A DNA stretch of 64,000 nucleotides from Aliiroseovarius sp. S1339 (GCF_023195695.1 NZ_JALPQG010000006.1:186001-250000), one strand, 5' to 3'. Numbered from the stretch's first letter, positions 25,320 through 33,841 are shown. Translations and numbers: made by a program. The notes: generated by a model not told the origin, from the letters alone.

Positions 25320-28300
25320 ATGCGGCTGTTTTCCACCAAAAACCGCCCGGCCCATCTGGGCCCTTATCCGCTTGAACGGCTGGAAAGAATGAGCGGAGCA
25401 CCGGACCTATCCAATGTTCCACCACAACGGCCTGTGCGATTTGATCGCTCCGACAAGCCCGAAAACATCGTAAATGCGATGGCACCCTATCAGGCCGCGC
25501 TGGATGCGATCCGTGATGGCGACGTGAACCCGGTTCAGTCCACCATCCCTGATGATCACATCACGCGCGCCGAGCATCTGAAAGCATTTGGCTATTTCTC
25601 GGATGCGTCACTGGTGGGTATCGCGGATATACACGCGGACGATCTGCTGGATCAGCCGATTGCGAACCGCGGTATCGACGCCCTTGTGGCATCGCTTGAC
25701 ACCCGCGAGGTGCGCACGCTGGCCGCTGGCATCGACACGTTGATGGCCGAGTTGCGCGACAGCCTTGGCGCGACACGTCGTCCGGTCAGCGCCCACCGGC
25801 ACGCGCTTGTGTTCTTGTATGAATACCACCGCGACCCCAGACCGGACGAGCCGGGGTCAGAATGGATCACGGACGCACAAGACCAACGTGCCTGCCTGCT
25901 TGGGGCCGAGACAGCGATTGTCATCGCAAACTACATCCGCCTTCTGGGGTTTGACGCCAAAGCGCATACGGGGGCTGCCACCGATGTTGACCTCAACCGT
26001 CTGGCGATTACCGCAGGATTGACCACAGTCGAAGATGGCCAGCTTGTGGCCCCGTGGATTGGCCCGCGGTTCGGATTGGCAGCCGTGACCACTGAGATGG
26101 CGCTGCAGCCGGATCAGCCGCTTGCCCCTTTGCACAAGCAACCTTGGCACAAGACCAACGGGCCTGCCTGGTGGCTTGGCACCGGAACCGTGAAGTCAGC
26201 TCTGAACCGCGACCCTTACGCCAAGCGCGACTATGCGATGGGCGCGCATCCGTTTGAACGCCTAAAACGGGTCGGCAGCCCGACCACCTATATCGACGAG
26301 CCAAACGTCGCCCGTGTACCTAAACGCGCCGACATGTTTGCTCGCGCGCAATTTGGGGACATGGGAAAGCACCTGCAGGAATGTTCGTCAGGTGGGTATT
26401 ATGTGCGCAAGGCGGCACCAAGCTATGCCCAGCGGCGAGCTTTGGGGGTGCTGACACCCCTACAAGACGGCCCGGTCAACGATCTGCTCCACCGCCCCAG
26501 CGACCCGACCGAAAATGCAGCCGCGCTGAAGGCGGCCAGTTATTTCCTAAGCATTGACGCAGTGGGCACCAGCCGCTGCCCGGACTGGGTGTGGTACAGC
26601 CACGACGCGACGGGGGCCGAAATCACGCCTCCGCATAACCACGCCGTTTCGATGATCGTGGATCAGGGGTTTGAAACGATGGAGGGCGCGTCAGGTGATG
26701 ACTGGATTGCCGTCAGCCAATCCATGCGCGCTTATCTGCGGTTTTCCCTAATCGGTGGCGTGATTGCGCAGCAGATCCGAAACCTCGGCTTTTCGGCCAA
26801 GGCGCATACCGTGATGGACGGCGCTGTCCTGCAACCGCCTCTGCTTCTTTTGGCCGGGTTGGGCGAGGTCAGCCGGATTGGCGAGGTCATCCTGAACCCC
26901 TATCTCGGCCCGCGCCTGAAGTCGGGCGTGGTGACGACCGATATGCCGATAGCGCATGACAAACCGATCGACTTCGGTCTGCAACGGTTCTGCGAAGCCT
27001 GCAACAAGTGCGCGCGGGAATGCCCGTCGGGCGCGATCACCGCCGGGCCAAAGCTGATTTTCAACGGGTATGAAATCTGGAAATCAGACAGCCAGAAGTG
27101 CACCACCTATCGCGTGACGCAACCGGGTGGTGCGATGTGCGGGCGGTGTATGAAAACATGTCCTTGGAACCTTGAAGGGCTGTTCGCGCAAGCGCCGTTC
27201 CGGTGGGCGGCATCAAACCTGCCGGGGGCGGCACCGATCTTGGCCAAGCTGGACGATGCGGTGGGCAATGGCGAGTTGAACGACATAAAGAAGTGGTGGT
27301 GGGATCTGAAGCTGGGCGCGGATGGCGGGTATCACCCAACAGACAACCCGGTGAACAGACGCGGCCTCAACCGCGATCTGGACCTTAGATACGAAGATCA
27401 GACCCTTGCCGTTTATCCCGCCTCGCTGGCCCCGCCGCCCTATCCGTATCCCTTCCCGATGGATCGCGAGGCGGGCATCGCCGCGTATCAAGCGATGATC
27501 CCGGCACGTGATTATCGCGCACGACTGGGTGCGAGCGACCGCTCCATGATCAACCAATATACGGTTTCGGAAGATACCCCTGTGTTGCAGCTTGTCGTCA
27601 ACCGGATTGAGCCGATGACAAGCGACATTACCAAATATGAATTCGCCGCCCTTGATGGCGCACCGCTACCAGAATGGACCGCCGGAGCGCATCTGGACGT
27701 GCTGGTGTCGCCGGATTTCCTACGTCAGTATTCATTGTCGGGCGATCCGGCGGACCGAAAGACCTATGAAATCGGCGTCCTGCGTGAACCCGATGGCCGT
27801 GGTGGGTCGGCGCTGTTGCACCGTATTTTCACCGAGGGCCGCAAAGTGTTCGTCGCCAAGCCGATCAACCATTTTGAACTGGACGAGAGTGCGACAAAAA
27901 CCTTGCTGATGGGCGGCGGTATCGGCATCACGCCGATGATCGCCTTTGCCCACCGCTTGCACGCCATCGGTGCAGATTTCGTGCTCCATTACTCGGCCAG
28001 CCGTCGCGCGGATGCGGGCTTTCTAAAGGATCTCGCGTCCATGCCATGGGCAGACCATGTGCATCTTCATTTCTCGGATGAAGGCACGCGGGCTGATTTC
28101 GATGCGGTTCTCGCAGGCGCCCCCCACGGCACCCATGTTTATTGCTGCGGGGCCGATCGTTATATGAGCGCCGTGATGGAGGCCGCCGAACGGCAAGATA
28201 TCCCCGAAAACGCGCGGCACTTGGAGTATTTCAACCCGCCTGAACAGCCAGAGTATGAAAACCATCCCTTCACCATCAAACTGAAAGATGGTCGTCGGGT

Positions 28301-28526
28301 TGAAGTGCACGAAGATCAGACCGCTGCTGATGCCCTGAACGCTGCGGGCATCCACGTGGATGTGAAGTGCGCGGACGGACTTTGTGGCGTGTGCAAATGC
28401 GGCGTCATCGCAGGCTTGGTCGAGCATCGCGATTTCGTGCTGTCAAACGCTCAGCGCAACGACGCGATGATCCTGTGCCAAAGCCGGGCAGCAGACCCGG
28501 AGGGTGAGATCGAACTGGACCTTTGA
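25320..28526 (+). CDS. rdhA: Self-sufficient (catabolic, cytoplasmic) reductive dehalogenase: RdhA fused to FMN/NAD/[2Fe-2S] reductase
   Basis: 1068 residues. The N-terminal half has two related nitroreductase-like segments (about 78-268 and 394-545), the second expected to bind cobalamin. Next come two bacterial-ferredoxin cluster motifs, C558-x2-C-x2-C-x3-C568-P and C594...C607-x2-C610-x3-C614-P. From about 770 there is a phthalate-dioxygenase-reductase-type module: flavin motif R802-Q-Y-S-L-S, nucleotide motif GGGIGITPM at 865-873, and a plant-type [2Fe-2S] site C1017-x4-C1022-x2-C1025...C1053. This is the architecture of Comamonas BhbA and Nitratireductor NpRdhA, which remove ortho halogens from phenolic compounds using NAD(P)H. 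No Tat signal and no RdhB anchor are present. The start ATG at 25320 follows the hydrolase stop by one base; an upstream in-frame extension overlaps the hydrolase and is rejected. Confidence 0.9.
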   Translation: MRLFSTKNRPAHLGPYPLERLERMSGAPDLSNVPPQRPVRFDRSDKPENIVNAMAPYQAALDAIRDGDVNPVQSTIPDDHITRAEHLKAFGYFSDASLVGIADIHADDLLDQPIANRGIDALVASLDTREVRTLAAGIDTLMAELRDSLGATRRPVSAHRHALVFLYEYHRDPRPDEPGSEWITDAQDQRACLLGAETAIVIANYIRLLGFDAKAHTGAATDVDLNRLAITAGLTTVEDGQLVAPWIGPRFGLAAVTTEMALQPDQPLAPLHKQPWHKTNGPAWWLGTGTVKSALNRDPYAKRDYAMGAHPFERLKRVGSPTTYIDEPNVARVPKRADMFARAQFGDMGKHLQECSSGGYYVRKAAPSYAQRRALGVLTPLQDGPVNDLLHRPSDPTENAAALKAASYFLSIDAVGTSRCPDWVWYSHDATGAEITPPHNHAVSMIVDQGFETMEGASGDDWIAVSQSMRAYLRFSLIGGVIAQQIRNLGFSAKAHTVMDGAVLQPPLLLLAGLGEVSRIGEVILNPYLGPRLKSGVVTTDMPIAHDKPIDFGLQRFCEACNKCARECPSGAITAGPKLIFNGYEIWKSDSQKCTTYRVTQPGGAMCGRCMKTCPWNLEGLFAQAPFRWAASNLPGAAPILAKLDDAVGNGELNDIKKWWWDLKLGADGGYHPTDNPVNRRGLNRDLDLRYEDQTLAVYPASLAPPPYPYPFPMDREAGIAAYQAMIPARDYRARLGASDRSMINQYTVSEDTPVLQLVVNRIEPMTSDITKYEFAALDGAPLPEWTAGAHLDVLVSPDFLRQYSLSGDPADRKTYEIGVLREPDGRGGSALLHRIFTEGRKVFVAKPINHFELDESATKTLLMGGGIGITPMIAFAHRLHAIGADFVLHYSASRRADAGFLKDLASMPWADHVHLHFSDEGTRADFDAVLAGAPHGTHVYCCGADRYMSAVMEAAERQDIPENARHLEYFNPPEQPEYENHPFTIKLKDGRRVEVHEDQTAADALNAAGIHVDVKCADGLCGVCKCGVIAGLVEHRDFVLSNAQRNDAMILCQSRAADPEGEIELDL

Positions 28527-28534
28527 ATGCCCCA

Positions 28535-29923
28535 TCAAGAAGCGTGTTCAACTTCCTTGGGCAAGGTCAGAAGGAACGACGTGCCATCCGGGCCTGACCT
28601 TTCTAACTCAAGCGTGCCGCCATGGCCGCGCACAAGCTCAGCTGCGATGGCCAGACCCAGACCCGAGCCGCCTTTCCGGTTGGTACCGGCGAAGGGTTGA
28701 AACAGATGTTCCTGCGACATCTTTGGAAGTCCCGGCCCGGTATCCACAACCCGAATTTGCCAGTCTTGGTCCGTCTCAACCGCCTGCACGGCGATCTCGC
28801 CCGGTTTGCCGGTTGCGACGATGGCTTGGCGTGCATTGCGTACAAGGTTCAAAAGCACGCGATACAACTGTTCGGGATCGGCCCGCAGGGTAAGACCGGT
28901 CGGGATATCCTCGGCGAACGAAAGGTCATGATCGCCCGCTGCAAGCCGTTCGCTGTCAAATATGTCGCTCGCCAAATCGGCCAATCCAATCCAGCCCAAT
29001 GCCGGTGCAGGCTCTTCGGCCTTGCCAAAGGTCAACGTGTTCTCGCAAAGGCTGACGGCGCGGTGGATCGAGTTCACTAGTTTTGGCCCCACCCGTTTGA
29101 CCATCGGGTCTTCGCTGTTTTCCATGCGGTCGGCAAACAGTTGCGCGGTGGTCAGGATGTTTCGCAAGTCGTGACTGATCCGCGCAATAGCCCCGCCCAA
29201 CTGCGCTAGGCGTTCTTTTTGTTTCAAAGCGCCCGTCAGGTCCGTCTGAAGGCTTTTCAACGCCAGCTCTGCATCGCGCAGTTCGGTGACATTGGTTCCG
29301 GGCTGGATAATTCGACGCGCGTCTTCCGGGTCGATCGCATAGTCTTTCATGTTGCCGACCAACCGTTTGATCGGACGCACCATAAGCGAGCGCACGGCCA
29401 GAAACAGAAGGCTGGCGGTGATCACCGAGATAACCGCCGACAGGTAAAGAATATTCAAGCCGTAGTCGATCATCGCACTGCGCAACTTGCCAGTCATCAT
29501 GGTGATTTCAATGACCAAACCGCCTGCGCGCACAGGGTCGCCGATCACGCGGATCACCTCGGGTTCGGGTGCAAACAAGCGCGCCATCGCATCGCGGATC
29601 AGGGTAAGCGGCGTTGACTGGCGCAAATCAAAGCTTTTATCGACTGCCGCTGGCATGGGCGAAGACAACATCAACTCGCGCACCTCGTCGCGGCGCAGCA
29701 CCACGTTATAGACCTCGGCGTTTTCCAGCAGTTCGGCTTCCAGTTCCGGGGCGATCATGTCGTCGGCCAGCAGCACAAGAGATGCGATTTGCGCGCGTTC
29801 CAGCCGGGTTCTCAGGTAATCCTCGCGAAAGCGCGCGACCGAGGGCACGAAGATCAACACTTCGGCCAGCATGACGAACAGTGTCGTCAAGATCAGGAAA
29901 CGGCCTGAAAGAGTGTTCAACAC
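28535..29923 (-). CDS. Sensor histidine kinase, orphan
   Basis: 462 residues. Two membrane helices flank a periplasmic sensor domain (about residues 8-28 and 155-178), followed by a HAMP-like linker (RSLMVRPIKRLVGNM). The phosphoacceptor motif is ARISHDLRNILTTAQ, the N-box LLNLVRNARQAI, G1 VVDTGPGLP and G2 KGGSGLGLAIAAEL, so the kinase core looks intact. The start is GTG at 29923 after GGCGGAG. No response-regulator gene is adjacent on either side, so its partner is elsewhere. It converges with rdhA across 8 bases, and a link to it is not implied. Confidence 0.87.
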   Translation of the reverse strand: MLNTLSGRFLILTTLFVMLAEVLIFVPSVARFREDYLRTRLERAQIASLVLLADDMIAPELEAELLENAEVYNVVLRRDEVRELMLSSPMPAAVDKSFDLRQSTPLTLIRDAMARLFAPEPEVIRVIGDPVRAGGLVIEITMMTGKLRSAMIDYGLNILYLSAVISVITASLLFLAVRSLMVRPIKRLVGNMKDYAIDPEDARRIIQPGTNVTELRDAELALKSLQTDLTGALKQKERLAQLGGAIARISHDLRNILTTAQLFADRMENSEDPMVKRVGPKLVNSIHRAVSLCENTLTFGKAEEPAPALGWIGLADLASDIFDSERLAAGDHDLSFAEDIPTGLTLRADPEQLYRVLLNLVRNARQAIVATGKPGEIAVQAVETDQDWQIRVVDTGPGLPKMSQEHLFQPFAGTNRKGGSGLGLAIAAELVRGHGGTLELERSGPDGTSFLLTLPKEVEHAS

Positions 29924-29947
29924 GTCGCGCGCTCCGCCTTTATGTCC

Positions 29948-31318
29948 TTACGGTAGAACCTTTTGCACCAGTCCGACAATCCGCTTAACCCAAGGGTTAT
30001 CAAACAGTCGCGGCGAGAAATAGGCCCCTGCTGCGCGTTTGCTGACTTCCGCCATCGTGGGGTATGGCGCGACCATAGCCGCGATCTGCCCCATTTTCAG
30101 CTTGTTGGCCAAGGCCAGCACCCAAAGGTTGATCATTTCGCCCGCCCCCGGCCCAACAATTGACACCCCCACGGGCCGCCCTTTGACCACCATGACCTTG
30201 ATCAGCCCGTTGGTTTGCTGCGTCGCGATCGCGCGGTCATTGCCAGCGAAATCGAACCGTGCGACTTCGACCTTGTCGCCATGTTCCTCATGCGCCTGTG
30301 CCTCGGTCAGACCAATTTGCGCCATTTCAGGTGAGGTGTAGGTGGCCCACGGGATATGATCCGTGCGGGATTTTGACGGCAGACCGAACAGCATTGACCG
30401 GATGATCACGCCAGCATGATAGCCCGCCACATGGGTAAACTGCAGCCCACCCGCCACGTCGCCAATGGCATAGACCCTGCGGTTGGTCGTGCGCAGGCCC
30501 ACGTCCACCTTGATGCCCGCGCGCGTGGGCTCAATACCTGCGGCCTCCAGATTTAGCTTGTCGGTGTTGGCTTTACGCCCCACCGCAACCAGCAGGTGCG
30601 AGCCTTTGAAGGCGCGCCCGTCTTTGACCTCGACCTCAATCGCACCGACCTTGCCACGAACCTCAGCGGCCAGCGCCTCTTCTTCAATGGCGATGCCTTC
30701 GTCTCGCAGAGCATCTAGCACCTGCGCGACCATTTCCGGGTCGTCATTGCCCAGCGCCTTCGCACCTTCGATCACCGTCACCTCACAGCCCAGCCGCCGA
30801 TGCGCCTGCGCCATTTCCATGCCAATCGGACCGCCACCGATGATCAGCAGGTGCTTGGGCTGTTCTTTCAAATCAAAAAGGGTCTCGTTCGTTAGATGCG
30901 GCACCTTGTCCAACCCCGGAATGGGCGGCACCAAGGGCGACGATCCGGTGGCTATCACGAAGCGGCGCGCCTCGATTATATGGTCGCCCGCTTCGACCTC
31001 GGTTGGCGAAGTAAAACGGCCATAGTCCTGAATGACACGCACGCCCAGCCCTTCGAACCGCTCAACCGAGTCGTGCGGTTCAATAGTCGCGATGGTCTGG
31101 CGCACATGGGCGTGGGCCTCGTCCCAGCCCATGCCCGACTTTGCCGCGTGCAGCAGCGCTTTTGATGGCACACAGCCATAGTTCAGGCAGTCGCCGCCCA
31201 TTTTGTGACCTTCCAGCAGTACAACGGAGGCGCCCATCTGAACCGCGCCCGACGCCACCGACAAACCACCTGATCCGCCCCCGATGACGCAAACATCAAC
31301 CTTGATACGTTCGGCCAT
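29948..31318 (-). CDS. Pyridine nucleotide-disulfide oxidoreductase, mercuric-reductase-like
   Basis: 456-residue flavoprotein with FAD motif VIGGGSGGLSVASGA, redox-active disulfide GGDCLNYGCVPSKALLHA (about 42-59), NAD motif LIIGGGPIGMEMAQAHRRLG, and the second FAD motif YAIGDVAGG. In the C-terminal interface the dihydrolipoamide-dehydrogenase His-Pro pair is replaced by Tyr in APYPTMAEVSKRA, as in mercuric reductases, but the vicinal Cys pair of MerA's C-terminus is absent. A role in lipoamide or mercury chemistry is therefore unlikely to be simple. It follows the TVP38 gene with a one-base gap, a pairing also known from other proteobacteria. Confidence 0.85.
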   Translation of the reverse strand: MAERIKVDVCVIGGGSGGLSVASGAVQMGASVVLLEGHKMGGDCLNYGCVPSKALLHAAKSGMGWDEAHAHVRQTIATIEPHDSVERFEGLGVRVIQDYGRFTSPTEVEAGDHIIEARRFVIATGSSPLVPPIPGLDKVPHLTNETLFDLKEQPKHLLIIGGGPIGMEMAQAHRRLGCEVTVIEGAKALGNDDPEMVAQVLDALRDEGIAIEEEALAAEVRGKVGAIEVEVKDGRAFKGSHLLVAVGRKANTDKLNLEAAGIEPTRAGIKVDVGLRTTNRRVYAIGDVAGGLQFTHVAGYHAGVIIRSMLFGLPSKSRTDHIPWATYTSPEMAQIGLTEAQAHEEHGDKVEVARFDFAGNDRAIATQQTNGLIKVMVVKGRPVGVSIVGPGAGEMINLWVLALANKLKMGQIAAMVAPYPTMAEVSKRAAGAYFSPRLFDNPWVKRIVGLVQKVLP

Positions 31319-31319
31319 T

Positions 31320-32063
31320 TCAGGCTCCCTTTTTGAAACGCTTCAGCACCATGGGAAGGGCGGCGAGCGCGGCCAGTCCCAAGATGGGCAGAAGGATGTG
31401 AGGCTCAAAGATGACGCCAAGATCGGGGGTTTCGCCACGGGCAAAAACCTCGCCCAGCCCAGCGCCGACCGAGGTGTAGACCAAACCGCCCGGAATGATC
31501 CCAAAGAAGGTCGAGATCAGGAACCGGTGCAGCGGCACGCCGACCAGCGCGGGGATCAGGTTGGCCACAAAGAACGGCACAGCCGGCACAAGGCGGATCA
31601 GGAACAGGACGGACCACTGGTTTTCGTCGATCCCGTCCTTGATCGCTTTCACCTTGCCCTCGCTTGTTTCCATCTTGGCGGCGAGTTTTTCACCCAAACC
31701 CCAACGGGCGGCCAGAAAGATGATCGTGGCCCCGATGGTGGCAGCCGTGACGTTGAACAACACGCCGGGGAAGGTCGAGAACAGAAAGCCTCCGGTAAGT
31801 GTCGCGATCGTCGCGCCGGGCAGTGAAAAGCCGACAATGACCACATAGGCCGCAATGAACGCCAGCACCGTCATCAGGTAGTTTGCATCGCGAAACGCCA
31901 AAAGCGCCTCGCGGTTTTCGGCCAGCGTTTCAAAGCTGAGGTAGTCACGCAGCGTAAACGCGCCAATCGCCGCAACGCTCAGTATCGCGATCAGCGGAAG
32001 GCGGCGCAGGATTGGGCTTTGGGTCTTTTTCGCGGTTTCCGAATTGGGTTCGGTCATCATCAT
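31320..32063 (-). CDS. TVP38/TMEM64 (DedA-like) family membrane protein
   Basis: 247 residues with five or six membrane helices. The SNARE-associated/DedA core is visible: VVIVGFSLPGATIATLTGGFLF, the glycine-rich FNVTAATIGATIIFLAARW, then RLVPAVPFFVANLIPALVGV and FFGIIPGGLVYTSVGAGLG. Family members are thought to act in lipid scrambling or membrane homeostasis. I choose the first ATG of MMMTEPN at 32063 because GGAAAG lies just upstream; an in-frame ATG at 32084 has no ribosome-binding site. It is cotranscribed with the downstream flavoprotein. Confidence 0.83.
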   Translation of the reverse strand: MMMTEPNSETAKKTQSPILRRLPLIAILSVAAIGAFTLRDYLSFETLAENREALLAFRDANYLMTVLAFIAAYVVIVGFSLPGATIATLTGGFLFSTFPGVLFNVTAATIGATIIFLAARWGLGEKLAAKMETSEGKVKAIKDGIDENQWSVLFLIRLVPAVPFFVANLIPALVGVPLHRFLISTFFGIIPGGLVYTSVGAGLGEVFARGETPDLGVIFEPHILLPILGLAALAALPMVLKRFKKGA

Positions 32064-32324
32064 GGATCTTTCCAGTGCCGTCATGGCATAATAAGCTGGG
32101 TAGCATGTTGGTCTCGCTGCAAGATGAGCGCAAATGCGCCCCTTGCCCACCCACATCACGCGTGCTTGAACGGGGCTGACGAAAACGTTCCCGCCTGTAA
32201 CAAAAGGCGTAAAAATAATGCATCGGGCATTTGACTTGCCCTCGAATGCCGCCTATAGACCGGGCTTCGAATAACACACGCTCCGAATCCACCGGGATTG
32301 GGACGCAAATGACGGAGACGGGCG

Positions 32325-32459
32325 ATGAAACGCACCTACCAACCTTCGAACCTGGTTCGCAAACGCCGCCACGGCTTCCGTGCGCGCATGGCTACTGTTG
32401 CTGGCCGCAAGATTCTGAACGCGCGCCGTGCACGCGGTCGGAAGTCGCTGAGCGCATAA
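32325..32459 (+). CDS. rpmH: 50S ribosomal protein L34
   Basis: 44 residues, [20 protein letters not shown] through to GRKSLSA, an exact fit to the L34 family in length and basic composition. CGGAGACGGGCG precedes the ATG. It is first in the rpmH-rnpA-yidD group usually found near yidC. Confidence 0.96.
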   Translation: MKRTYQPSNLVRKRRHGFRARMATVAGRKILNARRARGRKSLSA

Positions 32460-32476
32460 GCCGTCGGGTCGCAGTC

Positions 32477-32917
32477 ATGTCTGCGCCCAAAGCTGACACA
32501 TCGAAAACCGCCGGGACCGAAGGGTCTGCGGCGGTTTCCGTTTGCGCGAATGATCGCACGATCGCAACCTTGACCGAACGGCGCGATTTTCTGGACGCCG
32601 CCCGTGCCCGCCGCGCGCCTGCGCCTGCCTTTCTGTTGCAGGCCCGTCGTCGCCGTGAGGACGAAAAAGCGCCGGCCGACCAAACCCGCATCGGTTACAC
32701 CTGCTCTAAAAAAGTCGGCAATGCGGTGGCGCGCAACCATGCCAAGCGGCGCTTGAGAGCCATTGCGCGCGAGGTGCTGCCGTCGCTTGGCAAACCTGGC
32801 TGGGACTATGTGCTGATCGGTCGCGCTGAAAAGACCGCCAGCCGTGCTTATGTTGACATGAAAGCGGACCTTGCCCGCGCCATCGAACAAATCCACGCCC
32901 CGCGCAAGAAGCCATGA
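32477..32917 (+). CDS. rnpA: Ribonuclease P protein component
   Basis: Protein subunit of RNase P, which trims the 5' ends of pre-tRNA. 146 residues from the ATG at 32477, 17 bases after rpmH. The core reads [21 protein letters not shown], then the signature [27 protein letters not shown] (RNR-like motif) and [12 protein letters not shown]. The N-terminus carries about 30 residues of low-complexity extension ([20 protein letters not shown]), typical of alphaproteobacteria. A longer open frame upstream overlaps rpmH and is not used. Its stop overlaps yidD. Confidence 0.94.
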   Translation: MSAPKADTSKTAGTEGSAAVSVCANDRTIATLTERRDFLDAARARRAPAPAFLLQARRRREDEKAPADQTRIGYTCSKKVGNAVARNHAKRRLRAIAREVLPSLGKPGWDYVLIGRAEKTASRAYVDMKADLARAIEQIHAPRKKP

Positions 32918-33168
32918 GTCCCGCCGCCTTCATCCTGTCCCTGCCAATCCGGGCCTATCGGCTGATCTTCAGCCCATGGGTTGGGTTCAACTGCCGCTAT
33001 CAGCCCACCTGCAGCGCGTACGCGTTGGAAGCCCTGCAAAAGCATGGGGCGATTAAGGGCGGCTGGTTTGCAGCCAAACGGATTGCGCGTTGTAACCCAT
33101 GGGGGTCGTGCGGCTATGACCCAGTGCCGGACGATCAACCGGGCTGCGATCACGACCACTCGCACTGA
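32914..33168 (+). CDS. yidD: Membrane protein insertion efficiency factor
   Basis: 84 residues. YidD assists YidC-dependent insertion. Family motif is [20 protein letters not shown] with [17 protein letters not shown] and [17 protein letters not shown], including the three conserved cysteines. The ATG overlaps the rnpA stop (ATGA). yidC itself is 3.3 kb downstream, separated by ttcA and an EAL gene. Confidence 0.95.
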   Translation: MSPAAFILSLPIRAYRLIFSPWVGFNCRYQPTCSAYALEALQKHGAIKGGWFAAKRIARCNPWGSCGYDPVPDDQPGCDHDHSH

Positions 33169-33527
33169 CCGCCCTGTGTCCACATCGCCACACCAAGTGG
33201 CCCGGTTGCCACGCCCGTTGATTTTTTCGCTGTTTGCGCTATAAGCCCCCATCCGCAACGCTAGAGCAAGAAGGAGGCGTTTCATGATAGATACCAGCGC
33301 TTTTCACCTTGCCTGTGACCTTGCGGTGCTTTGGGGCTGCTAAACTTCGTGACCTTCGCGTCGCGAGACTGACCGCCCCAATTCAACGCCTGTAGTCAGG
33401 CTTTCTCTCGTCTCGAAACTCATCCTGTCCTGACGCCCGAATTGCGTCTGCGATCACGTCTGTTTTTGGGATGTCGCAACCATAACTTCAAAACAAGAGG
33501 GCCGATATTCGCATCGGTATCCAACCC
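33169..33527. other. Intergenic region between yidD and the DUF1127 gene
   Basis: 359 bases with no long gene. It contains the 19-codon small ORF at 33284-33343 and a short hairpin CCGAT-ATTCGC-ATCGG at about 33502-33517, just before the DUF1127 start. The remaining 180 bases between the two could encode a regulatory RNA, since DUF1127 genes and small RNAs are linked in Rhodobacter, but I see no diagnostic motif. Confidence 0.4.
33284..33343 (+). CDS. Small ORF, 19 codons, with perfect ribosome-binding site
   Basis: The ORF begins ATG ATA GAT ACC and ends TGC TAA, encoding MIDTSAFHLACDLAVLWGC. AAGGAGG lies 6 bases upstream of the ATG, the strongest Shine-Dalgarno in this part of the window. 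No attenuator-type run of one amino acid codon is present. It could be a true microprotein or a leader peptide for the region ahead of the DUF1127 gene. No homologue is known to me. Confidence 0.45.
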   Translation: MIDTSAFHLACDLAVLWGC

Positions 33528-33752
33528 ATGATGGACTCGAATATTCAGTCAGAGCCGCTGCGGCTCAACAATCTCGTTGACGATCTTGTCACACATCACG
33601 GCGCATGGCGCGTCGTGCGTGTGCTGGTCGCGAACCTTGCAACACGGCGCCGCCGGCGACCGCGCACGGACCACTTGTCCGACCACCTGCGTCGCGACGT
33701 GGGGCTTGCGCCCGACCACCCTCCGCCAAGGTTGCGCGGCCTGCGACTGTAA
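33528..33752 (+). CDS. DUF1127 domain-containing small protein
   Basis: 74 residues, very arginine-rich. The C-terminal segment [20 protein letters not shown] followed by LAPD matches the DUF1127/YjiS pattern (LSDxxLRDIGL). In Rhodobacter sphaeroides such proteins are RNA-binding and linked to stress small RNAs (CcaF1). The ATG at 33528 lacks a good ribosome-binding site, in contrast to the small ORF upstream. A 9-pair hairpin follows the stop closely. Confidence 0.75.
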   Translation: MMDSNIQSEPLRLNNLVDDLVTHHGAWRVVRVLVANLATRRRRRPRTDHLSDHLRRDVGLAPDHPPPRLRGLRL

Positions 33753-33757
33753 CCCCA

Positions 33758-33785
33758 ATGCCCCGCGGCCTTTGCTGCGGGGCAT
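33758..33785 (+). terminator. Strong hairpin after the DUF1127 gene
   Basis: Perfect stem ATGCCCCGC / GCGGGGCAT with a 10-base loop, starting 5 bases after the stop. It is not followed by a T-run, so it may be an RNA 3'-end stabiliser or processing site rather than an intrinsic terminator. Confidence 0.5.
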
Positions 33786-33841
33786 CCATCACGCCTTCGC
33801 AATGCTTGCCAGGTGCAGTGAAAGCGCTTAGACGCCCGTCC

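Noticed and set aside
25320-28526. Reading the fusion as an epoxyqueuosine reductase (QueG)
   Set aside because: QueG shares the RdhA/nitroreductase fold and ferredoxin motifs but is about 350 residues, lacks the duplicated N-terminal half and has no fused flavin/[2Fe-2S] reductase.
32231-32476. An 82-codon upstream extension of rnpA
   Set aside because: It overlaps rpmH in another frame and has no RnpA-like sequence.
33605-33841. A 79-codon upstream extension of ttcA
   Set aside because: It overlaps the DUF1127 gene and its hairpin, and TtcA homology begins only at 33842.
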